A stretch of 64,000 nucleotides of DNA from DAOOVD01 sp035369845 (GCA_035369845.1 DAOOVD010000002.1:62001-126000), one strand, 5' to 3'; positions 25,763 through 34,817 are shown, counted from the first letter of the stretch. The notes: generated by a model from the letters alone, not told the origin. Made by a program: numbers and translations.

Positions 25763-28397
25763 TTTTCAGCGCCCCTTGATAGCCTTCTAAAAATTCCCTG
25801 GCATATTTCAGTTCTTCCTTTCTGGACCGCACCAACCCGTCAATACGTGCCTGCCACACCGCGTCAAGCGCTTTCCTGAACGAAGGCCCCGGCTCAAAAC
25901 CCATGTCCCGCAGATCTTTTCCGTTAATGGACGGCCTGTCGCAGAATATCGCCGTCAGCAACTGTCTGAACCTGGTTTTGGACACATTGCCGGGCAGGTA
26001 GGTCAGAATCAGGGGGTACGCCTCCGCAGGCACGGACATTATGTGCCTGGCCGTTTCGCTCAAGGCAATGCCTCCAGCCGGGCTCTGCAGATATTCCACG
26101 GCCCTTCTCCACCCTCCCAGAGCGGCGGCCACCTTCTCCGTAAGCCTTTTTCCAAAATTGTAACGCCGGCAGATATCTTTCACGGCATTCCAGTCCGTCA
26201 AATGCAACACCGCCAAAAAATAAACCATCCAGGGATCGGCCGGCTCCACCAGGTTCCAGAACTGCAATATCCTTGCCGAACGCGGCAGCTCTTCCAAAAC
26301 CTTTTTTATTTTAACATATTCCACACCAGGGTAAAGACAATTCCACATCTGCAGTTCGTAAAGCCTGGATAGCACCAGAGCCTGGCGTGGTTCCATCAAA
26401 ATATGCTTTACTTCTTCCCACAGCCGCTCCACGGCAACCCTGGAAAGCATACCGTTTTTGACAGCCTCTCTGGCCAGTTTGAGAGTCTGCGGCTCCATGC
26501 TCATGGAAAACCTCTTCTCAAACCTGACTCCCCGCAGCAGGCGTATTGGGTCTTCGACAAAGCTCAAATTGTGCAAAACCCTTATCAAGCCCCCGTCCAG
26601 ATCCTCCCGTCCGCCGAAGAAATCTATGATTTCACCGAAGTCCTTTTTGTTCAGGGAAACCGCCATGGCATTAATGGTAAAATCCCGCCTGTAGAGATCC
26701 TGATGGAGGGACGAGGCTTCAATCTGGGGCATTGCCGCCGGATACTGGTAAAACTCCACCCTGGCCGTAGCAACATCCACCTGCCGGCCGTCCGGAAAAG
26801 CGACAGTCGCGGTGCCGAACTTCGGGTGGACCCTCACGCTGCCCCCGCAATTTTTTCCAAGCGCGCGCGCAAGTTCTATTCCTTCACCTTCCACCACGAG
26901 ATCTATATCAAGGCACTCAGCACCGAGTAGCAAATCGCGGACCAGCCCCCCGGCGGCGTAAACCCTGTATCCCATTTCAAACGCCAGCCTGCCCGCCGAT
27001 TCCATGATCTCCAGATATCCGGGGGGAAGTTCCCGGGACATCAGTTCCCGGATATTTCTGTAAGAAGCGTCGGATTTACGCCCGTCGCAAATCGTCTGAC
27101 GCCTTACCTGCGCTTCGCCATGGAGAGTCCTGAGAACATCGGAGCGGGAAATGATTCCCACCAGTTCCCCGTCCTTTAGCACCGGCAGCCGGCCGATATC
27201 GTGGCGAATCATCAAATCACGCACCGCCGATACCGGGGCTTCCGGGGCTACCGTCAAAAGGTTCGTGGCCATAAAGCCTTTCACCGGCGCGTGACCCAGA
27301 CCGTGATGGAGCGCCTTTTCCACGTCGCGCCGGGAAATCACTCCCACGACCCTTTCATCTTTTACCACCGGCAGTCCCGTATGACCGTAACGGAGCATTA
27401 TTTTTCCGGCTTCTTCAACGACTGTTTCCGGCGTCACCGTTTTCACGGGACTGGACATTATGTCGGCGGCGGTGGCGGGCGGTTTGATCCTGGCTTTGAT
27501 TACCTCCAGAAGCATCCGGGCGACCTCTTCCGCCTTCGCCCTCTTTATCACCGCAGAAGCCGCAGAGGGGTGCCCGCCGCCCCCGAACACGCTCAAAACC
27601 TCTTTTACGCTCAGTTCAGGGATGCTGCTGCGGGCTACCACGTGTACGTGCTCTTCCATCTCGACCACGGTGAACACCGCATCAAGATGCGCGAAATCAA
27701 CCAGCTTGTGAGTGACGAGATCGAGACCGCCTACGTACTCGTCGGTACTTCCCCTGGCGATTAAAAACTTAACCCCGTTTATTTCAAAGCGTTCCGCTGA
27801 CACCAAAAGAGCTTTCAATAGCGAACGCTGTTTCTCAGTAAGCGGCCGGCCCAGGAAATCGGCCACCACGGAAAGGTTCGCCCCGCGCGCGAGCAAAAAC
27901 GCCACGGCCTCCGCATCTCGCGGCGTTGTGTTCGAAAACACCAGCGATCCGGTGTCTTCATATATGCCCATGGCAAGAACTGTGGCTTCAATCGGATTTA
28001 TGTCCAGACGCCGCTCTCTGATTTTTTCAACCAGGATGGTAGTGGTGGCGCCGACCATTTCAACGGCTTCTACGCTGCCGGCGGCGTCATCCCCGCTTCC
28101 GGGGTGGTGGTCGTATATGTGTACGTCGACCCCCGGTTTTTCAAGGAGGCTTGCCAGTTTGTCCAGCCGGCCGGGGGACCTGGTGTCCACCATTATAATT
28201 CTTTCAACCGACTCCGGAACCACGTCCCTCAAGCTCAAAACCCGAAAGGTGTCTTTATGGAGAGCCATGAACTCCTCGACATTCTTCAGCAACGGGCCGG
28301 GAAAGACCATCACCGCCCCCGGATATAGCTTTTGCGCAGCCACCATGGAAGCGAGGGCGTCCATATCAGCGTTCGTATGAGTCGTAATTATCTCCAC
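25755..28397 (-). CDS. DHH/DHHA1 phosphoesterase-CBS-CCA nucleotidyltransferase fusion
   Basis: An 880-residue multidomain protein. Residues 1-300 form a DHH-type phosphoesterase (THTNADMDALASM, VDTRSPG, YDHHPGS) with the DHHA1 motif GGGGHPSAASA near residue 283. Two CBS domains follow at about 317-432 (TGLPVVKDERVVGVISRRDV and IGRLPVLKDGELVGIISRSDV, each as parts). From about 470 a tRNA nucleotidyltransferase head appears (YAAGGLVRDLLLG, DIDLVVEGEG, DVATARVEFY, YRRDFTINAMAV). It probably repairs or adds tRNA 3' ends, with the DHH part degrading nano-RNA or cyclic dinucleotides; this division of labour is inference. Start GTG after GGAGG. The architecture is known from other Clostridia and thermophiles. 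Confidence 0.9.
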   Translation of the reverse strand: MEIITTHTNADMDALASMVAAQKLYPGAVMVFPGPLLKNVEEFMALHKDTFRVLSLRDVVPESVERIIMVDTRSPGRLDKLASLLEKPGVDVHIYDHHPGSGDDAAGSVEAVEMVGATTTILVEKIRERRLDINPIEATVLAMGIYEDTGSLVFSNTTPRDAEAVAFLLARGANLSVVADFLGRPLTEKQRSLLKALLVSAERFEINGVKFLIARGSTDEYVGGLDLVTHKLVDFAHLDAVFTVVEMEEHVHVVARSSIPELSVKEVLSVFGGGGHPSAASAVIKRAKAEEVARMLLEVIKARIKPPATAADIMSSPVKTVTPETVVEEAGKIMLRYGHTGLPVVKDERVVGVISRRDVEKALHHGLGHAPVKGFMATNLLTVAPEAPVSAVRDLMIRHDIGRLPVLKDGELVGIISRSDVLRTLHGEAQVRRQTICDGRKSDASYRNIRELMSRELPPGYLEIMESAGRLAFEMGYRVYAAGGLVRDLLLGAECLDIDLVVEGEGIELARALGKNCGGSVRVHPKFGTATVAFPDGRQVDVATARVEFYQYPAAMPQIEASSLHQDLYRRDFTINAMAVSLNKKDFGEIIDFFGGREDLDGGLIRVLHNLSFVEDPIRLLRGVRFEKRFSMSMEPQTLKLAREAVKNGMLSRVAVERLWEEVKHILMEPRQALVLSRLYELQMWNCLYPGVEYVKIKKVLEELPRSARILQFWNLVEPADPWMVYFLAVLHLTDWNAVKDICRRYNFGKRLTEKVAAALGGWRRAVEYLQSPAGGIALSETARHIMSVPAEAYPLILTYLPGNVSKTRFRQLLTAIFCDRPSINGKDLRDMGFEPGPSFRKALDAVWQARIDGLVRSRKEELKYAREFLEGYQGALKNV

Positions 28398-28460
28398 TGC
28401 CTTTCCTCCGTCAGCAGCAGCTTTAAAACATTATTTAATTATATCATACCAAAATAACCT

Positions 28461-28489
28461 GAAAAAGCGCCTGCTGTCGGCGCTTTTTC
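28461..28489 (-). terminator. Rho-independent terminator after lysA
   Basis: Strong stem GAAAAAGCGCC / GGCGCTTTTTC with a seven-base loop; T-rich arms make it work in either direction. It separates lysA from the DHH-CBS-CCA gene. Confidence 0.85.
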
Positions 28490-28554
28490 ACCCCGTGGCC
28501 CATATCGGTCGCATCCAAAAAAGCCTTAGCCAGTCAAAATATTTTTGCCGCGGC

Positions 28555-29871
28555 CTAATTTGCAGCCAGCCTTTCTGGAATTATGTCGTTTTTTACGAGG
28601 TCATGGAAGCTTTCACGCCTGTTGATCAGAGCCGCCCCGCCCCCGTTTACGAGCACCATGGCCGGGCGGGGCAGCCGGTTGTAGTTCATCGACATGGAAT
28701 AATTGTACGCGCCAGTGCATGACACAGCCAGTATATCACCGGGCGCAGCGGAAGGGAGCCTTATGTCCCAAATCAGCATGTCACCGGATTCGCAGTATTT
28801 GCCCGCTATGGATACCGTCTCTTGCGGCGGCGTTGCGGCCTTGTTGGCCAGGCAGGCCTCATACCTGGCTTGATAAAGGGCAGGCCGCGGATTGTCCCCC
28901 ATCCCGCCGTCCACCGTGACATACTTTCTAACTCCCGGTATTTCTTTAACGGCTCCAACCGTGTAAAGGGTCGTGCCGGCCGGGCCGCTGATGGATCGTC
29001 CCGGTTCCACAATAACCCTGGGCACCGGCGTTCCCTGTTTTAAGGCATTTTCTATAACGGCGCCCATAACCGCGTCGGCATAATCCCTTATCAGGGGAGG
29101 CCGGTCGCCTTCGACGTAATATACACCCAATCCGCCCCCCAGGTCAAGCTCCCCGATTGTACAACCAGTTTCCTCATATACCATGCGCACGAAAGACAGC
29201 ATTACTGCGGCGGCGTGGCAATAGGAGTCCAGTTCGAAGATCTGGGAACCGATGTGACAGTGCAGACCTTTAAAATCGATGTTATCCAATTCCAGAGCGC
29301 GCTTTACCCCGGCCATCGCCTGCCCGTTCTCGATAACCAGGCCGAACTTCGAGTCTATCTGCCCGGTTTTTATATACTCGTGGGTGTGTGCTTCTATCCC
29401 AGGGGTGACTCTGATGATAACAGGCACCTTCTTTCCGTTTCCGCCAGCCAGCCCGTTCAGAAGCTCGAGTTCATGCATGTTGTCGGCCATGATACGCCCG
29501 ACTCCGTTTTCAATGGCCATCGCCAGTTCCTCCGGCGACTTGTTGTTACCGTGAAAAAAGATCCGTTCCGCAGGAAAGCCGGCCTTCAGCGCGGTGTACA
29601 ACTCTCCGCCGGAACCGACGTCGAGCCCCAGACCCTCATTGGCGACGATGCGGCAAACCGCCATGTTCAAAAGAGTCTTTCCCGCGTAAACAACGTCAGC
29701 GCCATATTTTTCCATAAAAAACCGGCGATATTCCCGGCAGTTCTGCCTGAAGCATTCCTCGTCCAGTACATACAGAGGAGTGCCGAACTCGCGGGCAAGC
29801 TCGACACAGTCGCAGCCCCCTATTTCCAGATGCCCCTTTTCGTTTACACGCGTGGTACCGTTAAACCTCAT
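28555..29871 (-). CDS. lysA: Diaminopimelate decarboxylase
   Basis: PLP enzyme making L-lysine from meso-diaminopimelate, 438 residues from the ATG at 29871 behind GGGGG. The PLP Lys is in DVVYAGKTLLNMAVCR near residue 62. Later motifs are HCHIGSQIFE in the form LHCHIGSQI, ELDLGGGLGVYYVEGD, VEPGRSISGPAG and CESGDMLIWD with the catalytic Cys. In Bacillus lysA follows spoVAF; here the HgdB/HgdC operon and trpB2 come between. Own promoter at 29983-30012 and a possible attenuator at 29912-29954. Confidence 0.96.
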   Translation of the reverse strand: MRFNGTTRVNEKGHLEIGGCDCVELAREFGTPLYVLDEECFRQNCREYRRFFMEKYGADVVYAGKTLLNMAVCRIVANEGLGLDVGSGGELYTALKAGFPAERIFFHGNNKSPEELAMAIENGVGRIMADNMHELELLNGLAGGNGKKVPVIIRVTPGIEAHTHEYIKTGQIDSKFGLVIENGQAMAGVKRALELDNIDFKGLHCHIGSQIFELDSYCHAAAVMLSFVRMVYEETGCTIGELDLGGGLGVYYVEGDRPPLIRDYADAVMGAVIENALKQGTPVPRVIVEPGRSISGPAGTTLYTVGAVKEIPGVRKYVTVDGGMGDNPRPALYQARYEACLANKAATPPQETVSIAGKYCESGDMLIWDIRLPSAAPGDILAVSCTGAYNYSMSMNYNRLPRPAMVLVNGGGAALINRRESFHDLVKNDIIPERLAAN

Positions 29872-29911
29872 CTTCAAACCCCCATGTGTCAATGCCTCTC
29901 TCCATATGCAC

Positions 29912-29954
29912 AAAATAGAAAAGCAGCCTTTGAAAAATATAGCCTGAAGGCCGC
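29912..29954 (-). terminator. Possible attenuator in the lysA leader
   Basis: GCGGCCTT pairs with AAGGCTGC (29923-29954), followed by TTTTCTATTTT, about 20 bases after the predicted transcription start and before the lysA ribosome-binding site. A terminator in this position could make lysA expression conditional. The antiterminator has not been identified. Confidence 0.45.
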
Positions 29955-29982
29955 CTGCCCAGCCCAGCCAAGATTTGACACA

Positions 29983-30012
29983 ATTTTAGCACATGCCGGG
30001 CACGCCAGTCAA
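29983..30012 (-). promoter_or_regulatory. SigA-type promoter for lysA
   Basis: TTGACT (30007-30012), 18-base spacer, TAAAAT (29983-29988) on the minus strand. Transcription would start near 29976. Confidence 0.65.
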
Positions 30013-30112
30013 TCCGGCTGACAGGCGGGCCGAAGGCGATTTCCGGCTGTCTGTCCGGTCGAAACCGGCGACGGTTACAGCCTTCAGGCACGTCCGGGCC
30101 TCCGGTCTAATG

Positions 30113-30132
30113 TTATGTTAGTGATAACATAA
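30113..30132. repeat. AT-rich palindrome between trpB2 and lysA
   Basis: Perfect 8-bp arms TTATGTTA / TAACATAA around GTGA, flanked by further ATGTTA copies. It lies about 100 bases upstream of the lysA promoter and could be a repressor site or a hairpin; no known operator was matched. Confidence 0.4.
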
Positions 30133-30223
30133 TGTTACTATAGTAGTAATTCAGCCTTAACCACATGACGCATACCATCCTGAAATTAAAGAGAGCGCCA
30201 GAAACGACGCCCTTTAATGCAAT

Positions 30224-31579
30224 TTATACGGCAGGTAGTTTTGCCAGCGATTCTCTTAGACTTTCCTCCGGCAGCGGATAGTCTACCAGCTTGCCTTCCA
30301 TGAACAAGTCGTAAGACGGCAGGTCAAGCAACCCGTGTCCGCTCAAGTTGAAAAGAATCACCCTTTTCTCTCCGGCCTCCCTGGCGGCGACGGCCTCGTC
30401 TATCGCCGCATGGATGGCGTGGGCCGACTCGGGAGCCGGCACTATCCCTTCACATCTGGCAAAAGCGGCCGCCGACTCAAAAACTGCGGTCTGCCCGTAG
30501 GCGCGCGCTTCGGCTATTCCATCGTGAACAAGCTGGCTTACCAGAGGCGAATCACCATGGTAACGCAGGCCGCCTGCGTGAATTCCGGGCGGTATGAATT
30601 CCTTGCCGAGGGTGTACATCCACAAAAGCGGCGTGAAACAGGCCACATCTCCGAAATCGTAACCAAAATGCCCCCTCGTAAGGGTCGGGCAGGCGGTGGG
30701 CTCGACGGCCAGCAGCCTGACCTTCGACTTGCCGGCTATCCTGTCGTGAGCGAAGGGAAAGGCAATTCCACCGAAATTGCTGCCGCCTCCGCAGCAGGCG
30801 ATAACCACGTCCGGATAGTCACCGGCCTTTTCCATCTGCTTTTTCGCTTCAAGGCCGATAACAGTCTGATGAAGAATCACGTGATTCAGCACGCTGCCAA
30901 GCGCGTAGTTGGTATCATCCCGCCCGGCGGCATCCTCAACGGCCTCGCTGATGGCAATGCCGAGACTGCCCAGGGATTCCGGATCGGCCTCCAGTATCTT
31001 CCGCCCGGAGGCTGTAAGTTCGCTCGGGCTGGCGATTACCTTCGAGCCGAATATCTGCATCAGCGACTTGCGGTACGGCTTCTGGTAAAAGCTCACCTTT
31101 ACCATATAAACCGTGCACTCCAAGCCGAAGAAGTTACAAGCCTGAGAAAGAGCCACACCCCACTGCCCGGCTCCAGTTTCAGTGGAAAGGCGTTTTATCC
31201 CTTCCCTTTTATTGTAATACGCCTGTGGAACGGCCGTGTTCAACTTGTGACTGCCGGCAGGGCTGACACCTTCGTACTTGTAGTATATTTTCGCCGGAGT
31301 GTCAAGCGCTTTTTCCAGTCTGTGAGCCCGGTACAGCGGGGAAGGCCTCCAGATACGGTAAATCTCCCTGACTTCCTCGGGTATTTCTATCCAGCGTTCC
31401 CTGGTTACCTCCTGTTCGATGAGACTCATCGGAAAAATGGGGGCAAGCTCTTCCGGACCCACCGGCTGTTTGGTGGCCGGGTTCAAAGGCGGTCTGGGCA
31501 GGTTCGGCATGTCTGCCTGGATGTTATACCACACCCTCGGGATTTCGCTTTCGCTTAAAATGATTTTTGTTTCACTCAT
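30224..31579 (-). CDS. trpB: TrpB2-type tryptophan synthase beta-like protein
   Basis: PLP enzyme of 451 residues of the TrpB2 group, longer than ordinary TrpB (about 400). The PLP Lys is in GVSPAGSHKLNTAVPQAYY near residue 115; the phosphate-binding loop is CCGGGSNFGGIAFPF near residue 260. The start is the ATG at 31579 after GAGGAG. No trpA or other trp genes are nearby. TrpB2 proteins act with free indole and serine, so indole salvage is the likely job. A promoter at 31629-31658 serves it separately from the HgdC operon. Confidence 0.9.
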   Translation of the reverse strand: MSETKIILSESEIPRVWYNIQADMPNLPRPPLNPATKQPVGPEELAPIFPMSLIEQEVTRERWIEIPEEVREIYRIWRPSPLYRAHRLEKALDTPAKIYYKYEGVSPAGSHKLNTAVPQAYYNKREGIKRLSTETGAGQWGVALSQACNFFGLECTVYMVKVSFYQKPYRKSLMQIFGSKVIASPSELTASGRKILEADPESLGSLGIAISEAVEDAAGRDDTNYALGSVLNHVILHQTVIGLEAKKQMEKAGDYPDVVIACCGGGSNFGGIAFPFAHDRIAGKSKVRLLAVEPTACPTLTRGHFGYDFGDVACFTPLLWMYTLGKEFIPPGIHAGGLRYHGDSPLVSQLVHDGIAEARAYGQTAVFESAAAFARCEGIVPAPESAHAIHAAIDEAVAAREAGEKRVILFNLSGHGLLDLPSYDLFMEGKLVDYPLPEESLRESLAKLPAV

Positions 31580-31628
31580 CTCTTCTTGCTCCTCTCTTCT
31601 CAAGTTAATTTGGAAAACAATTAAAGAT

Positions 31629-31658
31629 ATTTTAACTTAAACATCCTTCCGCAGGCAA
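31629..31658 (-). promoter_or_regulatory. SigA-type promoter for trpB2
   Basis: TTGCCT (31653-31658), 18-base spacer, TAAAAT (31629-31634) on the minus strand, directly past the terminator of the HgdC operon. Confidence 0.55.
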
Positions 31659-31671
31659 TACAATTTTCTAT

Positions 31672-31702
31672 AAAAAATACGAGGTGTTCTTTAAAACACC
31701 TC
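31672..31702 (-). terminator. Rho-independent terminator of the HgdB/HgdC-type operon
   Basis: Stem GAGGTGTT / AACACCTC with loop TTAAAG, followed by GTATTTTTTA on the minus strand, 25 bases after the hgdC-type stop. Confidence 0.85.
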
Positions 31703-31726
31703 TTCGATGCACTCCGGCCTTTATCC

Positions 31727-32704
31727 TCAACTTATCCTCGCTCCGCGCACCGCCGCGTTCGACCACTTCCCGCAGCGGTCGCCCCAGCGGGCAATAATTT
31801 CGCCGTTTTCAGATATCTCCACAACTTCGCAGAGATTGCCGCATCCGCTGCATTCAAAACTGCCCGTCTTAAAATCAGTCTCAACAACCTCAAAACCCTT
31901 GAATCTGGTCGATCCCCTCTTGACTACGGTCTCCCGCGAGAGCAGCGCCGCCCCCACCGCGCCCATCACGTTGTAGTAAGGCGGAACCCGGACCGGCATT
32001 CCCAGCGCTTTTTCAAAGGCTTTTACCATGCCCGCGTTGGCTGCCACGCCGCCTTGAAAAACCACCGGCGGCAGAATCTCCTTCCCCTTTCCCACGTTGT
32101 TCAGGTAATTCCTCACCAGCGCCTCGCACAGGCCGGCCAGTATATCCGGAAGACTGCAGCCCATCTGCTGCTTGTGAATCATGTCCGATTCGGCAAAGAC
32201 CGCACACCTGCCGGCAATTCTCACCGGGTTCCTGGACTGCAGCGCCATTCCGCCGAACTCCTCAATCGGTATGTTGAGACGGGCGGCCTGCTGGTCGAGA
32301 AAAGATCCCGTACCGGCCGCGCATACAGTGTTCATGGCAAAATCAGAAACCACTCCGTTTCGCAGAATTATTATCTTCGAATCCTGCCCGCCTATCTCAA
32401 GAATGGTCTGCACTCCGGGCACCATCAGAATAGACGCGACAGCGTGCGCGGTAATTTCATTTTTCACGGCGTCAGCGCCGACGATTACTCCGGTCAGATG
32501 CCTGCCGCTACCCGTGACGCCGGCCCCCCTGATTTTCGTGCCGGAAGGGAGCTGGTTTTTCAAAATCCCCAGGCCCTTTTGTACGGCGGCTATCGGTTGT
32601 CCCTGCGTCCTCAGATAAATAGCCTCCCCAATCACCCCGCCGTCATCCAAAAAAACGATGTTTGTACTGACAGAACCGACATCTATTCCCAGATATCCTT
32701 TCAA
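31727..32704 (-). CDS. HgdC/BadF-type ATP-dependent activase with C-terminal cysteine cluster
   Basis: ASKHA-fold ATPase of 325 residues, like the archerase activators of 2-hydroxyacyl-CoA dehydratases. ATP motifs are LGIDVGSVSTNIVFLD at the start and GGQDSKIIIL near residue 105. The two cysteines that would bridge a [4Fe-4S] cluster across a dimer are Cys128 (NTVCAAGTGSF) and Cys167 (AGRCAVFAESD). After residue 280 it has an extra Cys set (Cys285, 288, 292, 311), resembling a metal ribbon absent from plain HgdC. It is adjacent to two HgdB-like genes; no dehydratase is nearby. The substrate is unknown. Confidence 0.88.
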   Translation of the reverse strand: MKGYLGIDVGSVSTNIVFLDDGGVIGEAIYLRTQGQPIAAVQKGLGILKNQLPSGTKIRGAGVTGSGRHLTGVIVGADAVKNEITAHAVASILMVPGVQTILEIGGQDSKIIILRNGVVSDFAMNTVCAAGTGSFLDQQAARLNIPIEEFGGMALQSRNPVRIAGRCAVFAESDMIHKQQMGCSLPDILAGLCEALVRNYLNNVGKGKEILPPVVFQGGVAANAGMVKAFEKALGMPVRVPPYYNVMGAVGAALLSRETVVKRGSTRFKGFEVVETDFKTGSFECSGCGNLCEVVEISENGEIIARWGDRCGKWSNAAVRGARIS

Positions 32705-33802
32705 CTAAGACGTGGCCTCCTTGGATTCCTTTTTTCTCGCCAGCAGGTCGGTAAACGCCTCCAGGCGGGTCATAATACCGGCTTCCCCGGTATGCTCATC
32801 CATGATCATGGTAAGCACGGGTATCCCATAATCCGTGCTTATGTCCGGCAAAACGGTTTCCGCAATTATTTCGGGCATGCAGGTGAACGGGAAAACCTGC
32901 ACCAGCCCGTCAAAACCGGAGCGGGCGTAATTCACCGCGCTCCCCACCGTTTCCTGGCCATGCCCCCCGACAAAATGCCTGACGTAGGGATGCGCCGCCC
33001 TGCATGCGTCCTTGGCGGATCTCATCCCTTTCAGCAATCCCAGGAAAAGGTGGTCGTTGACCCATTCGCTCAGAAAAATGGAGCGGTCAATTTCGGCACC
33101 AAGTTCACCGAGTTTTTTTTCTATGTGATGGTTGGCGAACGGATCGAGCAGCGTGTATATCTCGCCAATGATGCCGATTTTCAAAACGGGCCTGGCATTG
33201 TCCACCTCAACGCCGCCCAGCAATTCACGCGCCTTTATCCTCGCCGCTGCGAGCTCTTTCAGCGTATCCGCGCCGTCTATCAGCGCCAGCGCCCGTCTAT
33301 AAGCCTCGTCGGTCGAACCCGGGATTCTTTCCCGCGGCCTTTTTTTGAAAGCGGCTTTTTCTATCTCATCCGCCGCCATCGCTTTCAGACAGCCGAATCT
33401 TATCGCCTGAACGATTCTCCACCAGGACCTGCCGCCCGCAATAAACTTGACCCTCTGCAGGAGTTCCGAAATGTGTTTTTCAGGAGGTTCCAAAACGACA
33501 AGCCTCATCTCCAGACCGATATCCTTTAAGATGGCGTGCTGGATCTGGGCGTAGTAACCGAAGCGGCACGGTCCGCACCCGCCTGCCATCAGAATGGTGT
33601 CCGCCCCCAGCTCGCTGGCTTCAATATAATTGCCCAGGTTAAGCTTCAAGGGCAGGCAGGCGAACTCCGGCCCGTATTTAACACCCAGGTTCATGGTTTT
33701 CTTGCTGGTGGGAGGAGGCACTACGACATCGATTTCAAGATGCCTGAGCATTGCCTTCAAAGAAATATGCAAGTTTCCCATGTGTGGAAATGTTACGCGC
33801 AT
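32705..33802 (-). CDS. HgdB-like/CoA-dehydratase D-component-related protein (COG3581 type)
   Basis: Protein of 365 residues related to the Fe-S component of 2-hydroxyacyl-CoA dehydratases. Candidate cluster cysteines are in GPEFACLPLKLN near residue 48, AGGCGPCRFGYY near 76 and FPFTCMPEI near 275. It ends with DEHTGEAGIMTRLEAFTD, nearly the same as the end of the neighbouring 330-residue protein. It directly abuts the activase gene, without intergenic bases, so the two are surely co-expressed. The catalytic role has not been established for this subfamily. Confidence 0.8.
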   Translation of the reverse strand: MRVTFPHMGNLHISLKAMLRHLEIDVVVPPPTSKKTMNLGVKYGPEFACLPLKLNLGNYIEASELGADTILMAGGCGPCRFGYYAQIQHAILKDIGLEMRLVVLEPPEKHISELLQRVKFIAGGRSWWRIVQAIRFGCLKAMAADEIEKAAFKKRPRERIPGSTDEAYRRALALIDGADTLKELAAARIKARELLGGVEVDNARPVLKIGIIGEIYTLLDPFANHHIEKKLGELGAEIDRSIFLSEWVNDHLFLGLLKGMRSAKDACRAAHPYVRHFVGGHGQETVGSAVNYARSGFDGLVQVFPFTCMPEIIAETVLPDISTDYGIPVLTMIMDEHTGEAGIMTRLEAFTDLLARKKESKEATS

Positions 33803-33824
33803 GTATTACCTCTCCAAAGTTACC

Positions 33825-34817
33825 TTACCGGATGCTGCAGGCGGCACGCCCGCCCGCTTTCCAGCCAGCCATGTCCATAAAGGCCTCGAGCCTGGTGATA
33901 ATGCCAGCCTCGCCCGTATGCTCGTCGACGGTGATGTTCAAAAACGGCATTCCCGCCGCGCGCGCCCGCCGCTCAATCAACTCGCCCGTTATGGAATCAA
34001 GTCCGCAGCCGAAAGCAGCGACGTGCACCATCCCCTTTACGGTGGAATTTTCAAGGTAGTGATAGGCCGCGCCAATCAGACGCTGGCCAAGGGTCCAGAA
34101 AAGTTTTTTCGGCAGCCTGGCAGCGTATTTCCTTATAGTCTTACCGGACAGGCCCTCCGCCGTCACCACCGCCGCTCCCATCGAACGGAGGCGGCCGGTT
34201 ATATTCATGCTTATGTATGGATCGTGCAGGATGTACGGATGGCCGATCAGCGCCACAGTGCCGTTTTCGTCAACAAGCGGGGGCTTTTTCCCAACCTTTT
34301 TTTCCAGTACGGCAAGAGCTTCTTCAGGCATTAATCCCAACTGCAAGAGCCTGAAATATTTTTTGTTCGTTTTGACGGCTCTCCGGTAGGCGGACCAGAT
34401 TTTCAACGGATTGCCGGTGAACAGCCTTCCCACTTCCACAGCTGAGCGAAACGAGTCTTTTTTGTCCCTGTACAGGTTTATGTTCACGTCCAAGAGAGGC
34501 GGCAGACCGCCGATACGTCTGATTATATCGGGGAAACCGAGAAACTTTGGACATATATATTCCCGCCTCCGGACACTAACAATTCTGGGCAAAAAAATAA
34601 AATCGGCTTTACCGGCGAGGTCAAGCACGTGGCCGTAGGCAATCTTGACAGGCAGGCAAATCTCGTCCACCGCCTTTTCAAGTCCTCTGGCCAATACTTC
34701 TTTCGTTGAAGGAGACGAGACTATCACTTCGGCTCCCAGTTCCTCGAAAAAAGTCCTCCATAAAGGATAGTAGTAATAATATAGGAGGGCCCTGGGTATG
34801 CCAATTTTGGGAGACAT
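33825..34817 (-). CDS. HgdB-like protein of the DUF2229 type (COG3580)
   Basis: Protein of 330 residues; first gene of the three-gene operon. It begins MSPKIGIPRALLYYYYYP, typical of DUF2229. Conserved cysteines are in DEICLPVKIAYGH near residue 53, REYICPKFLG near 90 and AFGCGLDSITGE near 270. The C-terminus has ITVDEHTGEAGIITRLEAF, shared with the next gene. The pair plus activase resembles the machinery of ATP-driven low-potential electron transfer. Function not known. Confidence 0.78.
   Translation of the reverse strand: MSPKIGIPRALLYYYYYPLWRTFFEELGAEVIVSSPSTKEVLARGLEKAVDEICLPVKIAYGHVLDLAGKADFIFLPRIVSVRRREYICPKFLGFPDIIRRIGGLPPLLDVNINLYRDKKDSFRSAVEVGRLFTGNPLKIWSAYRRAVKTNKKYFRLLQLGLMPEEALAVLEKKVGKKPPLVDENGTVALIGHPYILHDPYISMNITGRLRSMGAAVVTAEGLSGKTIRKYAARLPKKLFWTLGQRLIGAAYHYLENSTVKGMVHVAAFGCGLDSITGELIERRARAAGMPFLNITVDEHTGEAGIITRLEAFMDMAGWKAGGRAACSIR

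Larger units (their letters stand above)
29872..30223 (-). other. 352-base regulatory gap upstream of lysA
   Basis: Contains, in transcription order: a hairpin just after the trpB2 stop (ATTAAAG / CTTTAAT arms, no clear T-run), an AT-rich palindrome (30113-30132), a SigA-like promoter (29983-30012) and a terminator-like hairpin in the lysA leader (29912-29954). No T-box or lysine riboswitch consensus was recognised. Confidence 0.6.

Noticed and set aside
29872..30110. Lysine riboswitch or T-box upstream of lysA
   Set aside because: The leader is only about 105 bases, and neither the T-box GGTGG-type antiterminator nor the conserved L-box core was found.
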